Shown: positions 13,188 through 18,044 of the stretch, piece after piece
Layout of the letters: the number at the start of each line of letters is the position of its first letter
How positions within the stretch are numbered: the stretch's first letter is position 1
Assembly (NCBI GenBank): GCA_002395925.1
Contig: DGVM01000060.1
Span: 1 to 18,044 of the forward strand
Reading direction: 5' to 3'
DNA: 18,044 nt
From: Bacteroidales bacterium UBA4284
Lineage (GTDB): Bacteria > Bacteroidota > Bacteroidia > Bacteroidales > UBA932
Translations under genes and position numbers: made by a program
Notes under the pieces: model-generated
What the model saw: the letters and a program-made list of their open reading frames with translations, nothing else
The model's database searches: none
What the model was told of the DNA's origin: nothing

Positions 13188-16100
13188 ATGAAAAAACTCT
13201 TTCTTTTGCTTGCCGTTCTCCTCGCCGGGACATCCGTCTACGCGCAGGGGTATCAGGTGAAAGGCATAATCCAGGATGAACTGGGCCCGGTCATAGGCGC
13301 CACCGTCCTGGAGGCCGGCACCATGAACGGCACATCGACGGGCCTGGACGGAGATTATCTCCTCATGGTCTCCGGTCCCGACGCCACCATCGAAATCAGC
13401 TGCATGGGCTACGCAACCCAGACCTTCAAGGCCTCCGAGGTCCCGGCTACGGTTACCCTCGGCGAAGACCAGAACTTCCTGGAGGAAGTGGTCGTCGTGG
13501 GATACGGCACCCAGAAGGCCAAGGACCTTACGGCGCCCATCGTTAACGTCAAGGGCGACGAACTCTCAAAGCAGACCGCCGCAAACCCCATGAGCGCCCT
13601 TCAGGGTATGGTCAGCGGCGTTCAGATCACCCAGAGCGGCGCCCCCGGTGCCGGCCCTTCCGTGAAGATCCGCGGCGTGGGCTCCATCGGCGATTATGCC
13701 AATCCGCTTTATGTGGTTGACGGCGCCTTCATGGACAACATCGACTTCCTCTCTTCCAACGACATCGAGTCCCTTACCGTCCTCAAGGATGCATCCGCCG
13801 CAGCCATTTACGGCGTACGTGCGGCAAACGGCGTCATCCTCGTGACCACCAAGAAGGGAACCACGGGCAAGGTAAGGGTGGCATACGACGGTTACGCCGG
13901 CGTGCAGGTTCCCACCAACATAATGAAACTCGCCAACACGGAGCAGTATGTCGAAATGTTCAACCTGGCCTATCCCGACAGCCCCATCGACGCCTCAAGG
14001 TTCAAGGGGACCAGCACGGACTGGTACGCCGAACTCGTCCGCCCGGCGCTCACCCACAGCCATTCCCTGGACTTCTCCGGCGGCACCGAGAAGACCAACT
14101 ACTCAGTGGGCCTGAGCTACTTCTACCAGAACGGCATCATGAATTACACCAAGAACGATTACAACCGCTTCAACCTCCGCGGCCGCCTGGACCAGACATT
14201 GACTTCCTGGCTCAAGATGGGGGTGAACACGGTGATCTCCCGTTACGACAGGAAGAACCCCAACTCAGGCGTTTACTACCAGGCATTCGTCAATCCTCCC
14301 GTGTATGGTGTCTACAGCGAAGAAAACACCGATGCTTATCCGGAGCATTTCGACTCTCCCCAGCGATACGGTTATGGCAATGCCTACGGTAACCCGGCAG
14401 CGGCTGCATACTATCACAACAGCACCGACAGGGGCATCAAGGCCGTCTTCACCACATATGCAGAGGCCACCGTCATTCCCGAGAAACTCAAGTTCAAGAC
14501 CTCCTACAACCTCGATTTCAGCTTTGCCGACCAGCAGAACTACACGCCCGAGCACTTCGTAGGAGGCTCCCAGGGCACATCCGTATCCAACCTCTCCAAG
14601 ACGTTCTCGTACGGCACCTACCAGATTCTCGACAACACCCTGACCTACAGCGACTCCATCGGCGCGCACTCGTTCACCGCGATGCTCGGCCAGTCCACGC
14701 GCATGCAGTACAATTCGTGGCTCACCGGAAGGGCCAGCAGCGTCCCCGACTTCGACGACGCCGCCCGCTACCTTGTCAACGGTTCCTACAAGAACCAGAC
14801 AGCCACCGACGGCGCAGGCCGCTATAACGGACTGTCGTTCTTCGCCCGCGGTACGTACAGCTACAATGGCAAATATCTGGCGACCGTCACCTTCCGTGAG
14901 GACGGAAGCTCCAAGTACAACGACCTTCCCGACACTCCGCAGAATGAGAAGTGGGGATTCTTCCCGTCCATAGGTCTCGGATGGAACATTTCCGACGAGC
15001 CCTGGATGAAAGGCTCTGGCGTCGATTTCCTGAAACTCCGTGCGAGCTGGGGTATGCTCGGCAACGACAACGTCCCGGCCAACGACATCAACATCGCGGG
15101 TTCAGCCGGCGTCGATTCATCGGCCGTGTTCGGAGATACTCTCGTGGACGGCATCGGCGCTCAGACCGTTTTCCAGAATTCACTCAGGTGGGAGGTGGTG
15201 ACGGAGACAAATGTCGGCGCCGACTTCGCATTCCTCGGAAGCCGGCTGACCGGTGACATCGACCTGTATCACAGGGTTACCGACAGGGTGGTCTTCCACG
15301 CTCCCATCGCAACCGGCGGCGGCGTGGCAACGCTGCTCGCCAACAACGGCAAGGTTCTCAACGCCGGCGTCGAACTGTCCCTCAAATGGGCGGACACCAT
15401 AGCGGAGTCCTTCAATTACAACGTGGGAATGAACGCCACCTTCAACCACAATGAAGTCCTTGCCCTGGAGGGCCGCGACAACATCCCCGGCGCACTTACC
15501 AACGGTGCCTACGCTACGATGACACAGGTAGGATACCCCATCGGAGCATTCTGGGGCTACAAGGTGGACGGCATCTTCCAGAAAGAATCCGAGGCACAGC
15601 TGGCAGACGTAACCCAGCTCGCCACTGGTGCCGGTTATTTCCGCTATCACGACTTCGCCGGCAACGAAGACGGTTCCCCCGACGGCAAGATTACCGAGGC
15701 GGACCGCGTGTATCTCGGTTCCCCTCTTCCCTGGCTGATGCTCGGTTTCAACATCGGCTTCGACTGGAAGGGCTGGGACTTCTCGATGGTCGTCAATTCC
15801 AACATCGGCAATAAGATATTCAACGCCAAGAGGCTCAACAAGCAGGTATTCGCAGAGGGCAACTACGACTACGACTTCTACAAGAACGCCTGGCGCAAAG
15901 ACAGGCCTTCCGCCACTTATCCTACGCCCAAGGTGCTTACAGAGCAGCTGATGGCCCAGAGCAACAGCTTCTTCGTGGAAGACGGCTCTATGGTCCGCAT
16001 CCAGAACGTCCAGCTGGGTTATACCCTGCGCAACGTATTCGGCAGCGGCACCGTAAGGGCTTACATATCCGCCCAGAGGCCCTTCTCCTTCTTCCGCTAC

Positions 16101-16211
16101 AACGGCTTCACCACGGAAATCGGCGGATCTCCCATCGCAAACGGCATCGACGGCTCGTCCGTTTACCCTATGCAGTCTATCTACTCATTCGGATTAAATT
16201 TGAATTTCTAG
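13188..16211 (+). CDS. SusC/RagA-type TonB-dependent outer-membrane transporter
   Basis: 1007 aa, typical length for SusC. Signal peptide to about residue 20 (SVYAQ). Then a CarboxypepD_reg-like domain (22-96), the TonB-interacting EEVVVVGYGTQ (99-109), the plug (~112-225, with LKDASAAAIYGVRAANGVILVTTKKG) and a 22-strand barrel to the C-terminal aromatic SFGLNLNF. It imports glycan fragments across the outer membrane using TonB energy, capped by SusD. It starts 43 bp after the GH144 gene; TAACTTTA at 13173-13180 is one base off a -7 box, so a separate promoter is possible. The SusD gene follows after 4 bp. Substrate is inferred to be beta-1,2-gluco-oligosaccharide from the adjacent enzymes. 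Confidence 0.95.
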   Translation: MKKLFLLLAVLLAGTSVYAQGYQVKGIIQDELGPVIGATVLEAGTMNGTSTGLDGDYLLMVSGPDATIEISCMGYATQTFKASEVPATVTLGEDQNFLEEVVVVGYGTQKAKDLTAPIVNVKGDELSKQTAANPMSALQGMVSGVQITQSGAPGAGPSVKIRGVGSIGDYANPLYVVDGAFMDNIDFLSSNDIESLTVLKDASAAAIYGVRAANGVILVTTKKGTTGKVRVAYDGYAGVQVPTNIMKLANTEQYVEMFNLAYPDSPIDASRFKGTSTDWYAELVRPALTHSHSLDFSGGTEKTNYSVGLSYFYQNGIMNYTKNDYNRFNLRGRLDQTLTSWLKMGVNTVISRYDRKNPNSGVYYQAFVNPPVYGVYSEENTDAYPEHFDSPQRYGYGNAYGNPAAAAYYHNSTDRGIKAVFTTYAEATVIPEKLKFKTSYNLDFSFADQQNYTPEHFVGGSQGTSVSNLSKTFSYGTYQILDNTLTYSDSIGAHSFTAMLGQSTRMQYNSWLTGRASSVPDFDDAARYLVNGSYKNQTATDGAGRYNGLSFFARGTYSYNGKYLATVTFREDGSSKYNDLPDTPQNEKWGFFPSIGLGWNISDEPWMKGSGVDFLKLRASWGMLGNDNVPANDINIAGSAGVDSSAVFGDTLVDGIGAQTVFQNSLRWEVVTETNVGADFAFLGSRLTGDIDLYHRVTDRVVFHAPIATGGGVATLLANNGKVLNAGVELSLKWADTIAESFNYNVGMNATFNHNEVLALEGRDNIPGALTNGAYATMTQVGYPIGAFWGYKVDGIFQKESEAQLADVTQLATGAGYFRYHDFAGNEDGSPDGKITEADRVYLGSPLPWLMLGFNIGFDWKGWDFSMVVNSNIGNKIFNAKRLNKQVFAEGNYDYDFYKNAWRKDRPSATYPTPKVLTEQLMAQSNSFFVEDGSMVRIQNVQLGYTLRNVFGSGTVRAYISAQRPFSFFRYNGFTTEIGGSPIANGIDGSSVYPMQSIYSFGLNLNF

Positions 16212-16215
16212 GACG

Positions 16216-17691
16216 ATGAAAGCAAGAATCATATTGTTTGCAGCTGCACTTGCAGCGGTTTCCTGCTCCGGATTCCTCGACATACGCCAGGAAGCGACAA
16301 TGCCTTCCGCAGGCCTGGACTACACCAAGACGGACAATGTCTTTGCGCCCGTAAGCGCCGCCTATGCAAGCATGAGGCTCAGCGAGGGCTGGGCCCAGAA
16401 TTACGTCGGCGTGATGGAAATAGTATCCGACGACGCCGACAAGGGTTCCACCGAGGCCGACGGCCCTACCGTGGGACAGCTGGACAACTTCACCTACGGC
16501 CCCGACAACAACAACGTCGAGGCTATGTGGAACTACTTCTACAACATCTCCTCCGCGGCTAACTACGCCATCGAGTCGATGGACAAGTTCGATGAGGGGA
16601 TAACCTCGGAAAGCGGACTTGCCATGGTAAAGGAATGCAGGGGCGAAGCCAAGGTCATCCGCGCCTACGCATACTTCAATCTCGTGCGCCTCTTCGGTAC
16701 CGTCCCTGTGATCGACCGCACCATGACCGCCGGCGAGCTCGCTTCGATGCCCGCATCAAAGGCCGAAGACGTCTATAAATTCGTCTATGCCGACCTTGAC
16801 GACGCCATAAGCGTCCTTCCCGAGTCTTTCTCCGACTACAAGGGCAGGTACAACAGGTACACCGCAATGGCCCTCAAGGCCAAGGTCGCCCTGTACCGCA
16901 AGGACTGGAAGGAAGCGGCGCGCCTGACCGACCTGGTCATCGCCAGCGGCAAATACTCGCTGATGAGCCGCTTCAAGGATGCCTTCAACGTGGAAAACGA
17001 AGGCGGAAACGAATCCGTCATGGAAATAGAGAGTTCCGATATGGGCCAGACCACCGGCGGCATGCCCCTGTGCTACTACGGCTTCATCCAGGGCCCGCGA
17101 GGCAACAAGGAGCCCATGCAGGGCTGGGGATACAAGGTCCCGAGCCAGAAACTCGTGGATTTCTTCGACTCCAGAGGAGATGCCGTCCGCAAGAGCGTAA
17201 CCCTCCTTGTCCGCGGCACGAAGACTCCTGAAGGGGATGAGATTTCCGAGAACTGCGTCAATCCTTATTACAACGGCAAGGTATATGTCCCGTCACGCTA
17301 CAACACCCGTTCATTCAACGCCTACGCCCTGGACCACAATATGCGTATCATCCGCTACGCCGATGTTCTCCTGATGTTCGCCGAGGCCATGGCACAGGGT
17401 GCTGGGATCAGCCCCGTCTCCGGCTACACGGCCGACCAGGCCCTCAACGAGGTGCGCAGCCGCGCAGGCCTCGCTGCCACCGGCGCCACCCTCGACAACA
17501 TCTACGACGAGCGCAGGGCCGAACTCGCGCTCGAAGAAAACCGCTTCTTCGACCTGGTCCGCTGGGGTAAGGCCGCAGAAGTTCTCGGTCCCCTCGGCTT
17601 CAAGGCCGGAAAGAACGAACTCTTCCCCATCCCTTCCGCACAGCGCCAGCTCAACGGAAACCTTCCCGCAACACCCGGATACACTTATTAA
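16216..17691 (+). CDS. SusD/RagB-type glycan-binding lipoprotein
   Basis: 491 aa. Signal peptide with lipobox AVSC (Cys17) anchors it on the cell surface. Tetratricopeptide-like helices are visible in the conserved SusD stretches AKVIRAYAYFNLVRLFGTVPV, YTAMALKAKVALYRKDW, MRIIRYADVLLMFAEA, ALNEVRSRAGL and ERRAELALEENRFFDLVRWG. SusD proteins form a hinged lid over SusC and bind the incoming oligosaccharide. Four bases separate it from the susC stop, the standard tight coupling of the pair. The ligand is not predictable from sequence and is inferred from the neighbouring GH144 and GH3 genes. Confidence 0.95.
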   Translation: MKARIILFAAALAAVSCSGFLDIRQEATMPSAGLDYTKTDNVFAPVSAAYASMRLSEGWAQNYVGVMEIVSDDADKGSTEADGPTVGQLDNFTYGPDNNNVEAMWNYFYNISSAANYAIESMDKFDEGITSESGLAMVKECRGEAKVIRAYAYFNLVRLFGTVPVIDRTMTAGELASMPASKAEDVYKFVYADLDDAISVLPESFSDYKGRYNRYTAMALKAKVALYRKDWKEAARLTDLVIASGKYSLMSRFKDAFNVENEGGNESVMEIESSDMGQTTGGMPLCYYGFIQGPRGNKEPMQGWGYKVPSQKLVDFFDSRGDAVRKSVTLLVRGTKTPEGDEISENCVNPYYNGKVYVPSRYNTRSFNAYALDHNMRIIRYADVLLMFAEAMAQGAGISPVSGYTADQALNEVRSRAGLAATGATLDNIYDERRAELALEENRFFDLVRWGKAAEVLGPLGFKAGKNELFPIPSAQRQLNGNLPATPGYTY

Positions 17692-17720
17692 CCATACCAA
17701 CCAACAATCAATTCAAACAA

Positions 17721-18044
17721 ATGAAAAAGTTTTATTTTATCGCCGCATCCATCGCGATGCTCGCAGCGTTCGCATCCTGCGAACCTAAACCCGTCGGTCC
17801 CGATGAGCCCGAGAAACCCGAGGTAAAGACAGCCAAGGAGAACCTTGTTGTCTATATGCCTTTCGAGTCCGCAGAAGAGGCCGTAAAGGTCGGTGAAGGC
17901 ATCACCTTCGCCTCCAAGAACGGCGGCGCAAGCTTCGGCGCCGGTGAAATCGGCAACGGCTATGTCAACAGCACCGGAAAGAACGAAGAGGCCTACCTGA
18001 AGTTCAATCTCGCCAAGGACAACGCACTCTCCAAGCTTACCGAC
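17721..18044 (+). CDS. Surface lipoprotein with LamG/concanavalin-like domain (5' part only)
   Basis: 108 codons are present before the window ends; the frame is open. The N-terminus is a lipoprotein signal (MLAAFASC, Cys20) followed by an acidic/proline-rich linker (EPKPVGPDEPEKPE) of the kind that directs lipoproteins to the outer surface in Bacteroidota. From about residue 45 the sequence (LVVYMPFES..., ISFA-like strands, GNGYVNSTGKNEEAYLKFNL) resembles the start of a LamG-type jelly-roll domain, as found in surface glycan-binding proteins encoded after SusD. It begins 29 bp after susD in the same direction, so it is likely the third gene of that unit. It could instead be a LamG-containing hydrolase; the missing C-terminal part would decide. 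Confidence 0.75.
   Translation, partial: MKKFYFIAASIAMLAAFASCEPKPVGPDEPEKPEVKTAKENLVVYMPFESAEEAVKVGEGITFASKNGGASFGAGEIGNGYVNSTGKNEEAYLKFNLAKDNALSKLTD

Overview
The window comes from a chromosome of a Bacteroidota bacterium, most likely of the order Bacteroidales. The evidence is a SusC/SusD pair, repeated promoters of the Bacteroidota type (TTG, then about 20 nt, then TAnnTTTG), many lipobox signal peptides, no clear Shine-Dalgarno sites and tight gene packing. Coding DNA is GC-rich (36 of 60 bases at 1021-1080). The exception is 91-711, which is AT-rich (15 G+C of 60 at 301-360).

Region 1 (1-805, minus strand) is the most unusual part. It is a tRNA-Leu(UAA) gene split between the first and second anticodon bases by a 725-nt group I intron. 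P3, P4, P7 and P8 of the ribozyme can be paired by eye. The intron encodes a 206-aa HNH homing endonuclease. The last ~42 codons of that gene are the ribozyme core itself, and its TAG stop codon lies inside the P7 helix. Introns at this tRNA site are classic in cyanobacteria and plastids; one carrying an HNH gene in a Bacteroidota genome is unexpected.

Region 2 (821-9529) holds housekeeping and accessory genes. These are a HAD phosphatase; a CotH-like lipoprotein kinase followed 3 bp later by a dicarboxylate/amino-acid:cation symporter (minus strand); a MATE efflux pump; a COG0523 metal-chaperone GTPase with an Asp/His-rich loop whose 3' end overlaps a small secreted KSDAD-repeat protein; a PlsC-like acyltransferase with a zinc ribbon; and a CNNM/CorC-type DUF21-CBS membrane protein. 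Two divergent gene pairs are driven by interlocking promoters. Several starts are set here downstream of the longest open frame because the promoter lies inside the extended frame.

Region 3 (9530-18044, plus strand) is a polysaccharide utilization locus: GH3 beta-glucosidase, GH144-type (glucoamylase-like fold) enzyme, SusC, SusD and the start of a LamG-like surface lipoprotein cut off by the window end. The GH3 plus GH144 pairing points to beta-1,2-glucan (sophoro-oligosaccharides) as substrate: the GH144 lipoprotein would cut the glucan, SusD and the LamG-like protein would bind fragments, SusC would import them, and the GH3 enzyme would release glucose. No regulator of this locus is visible in the window.
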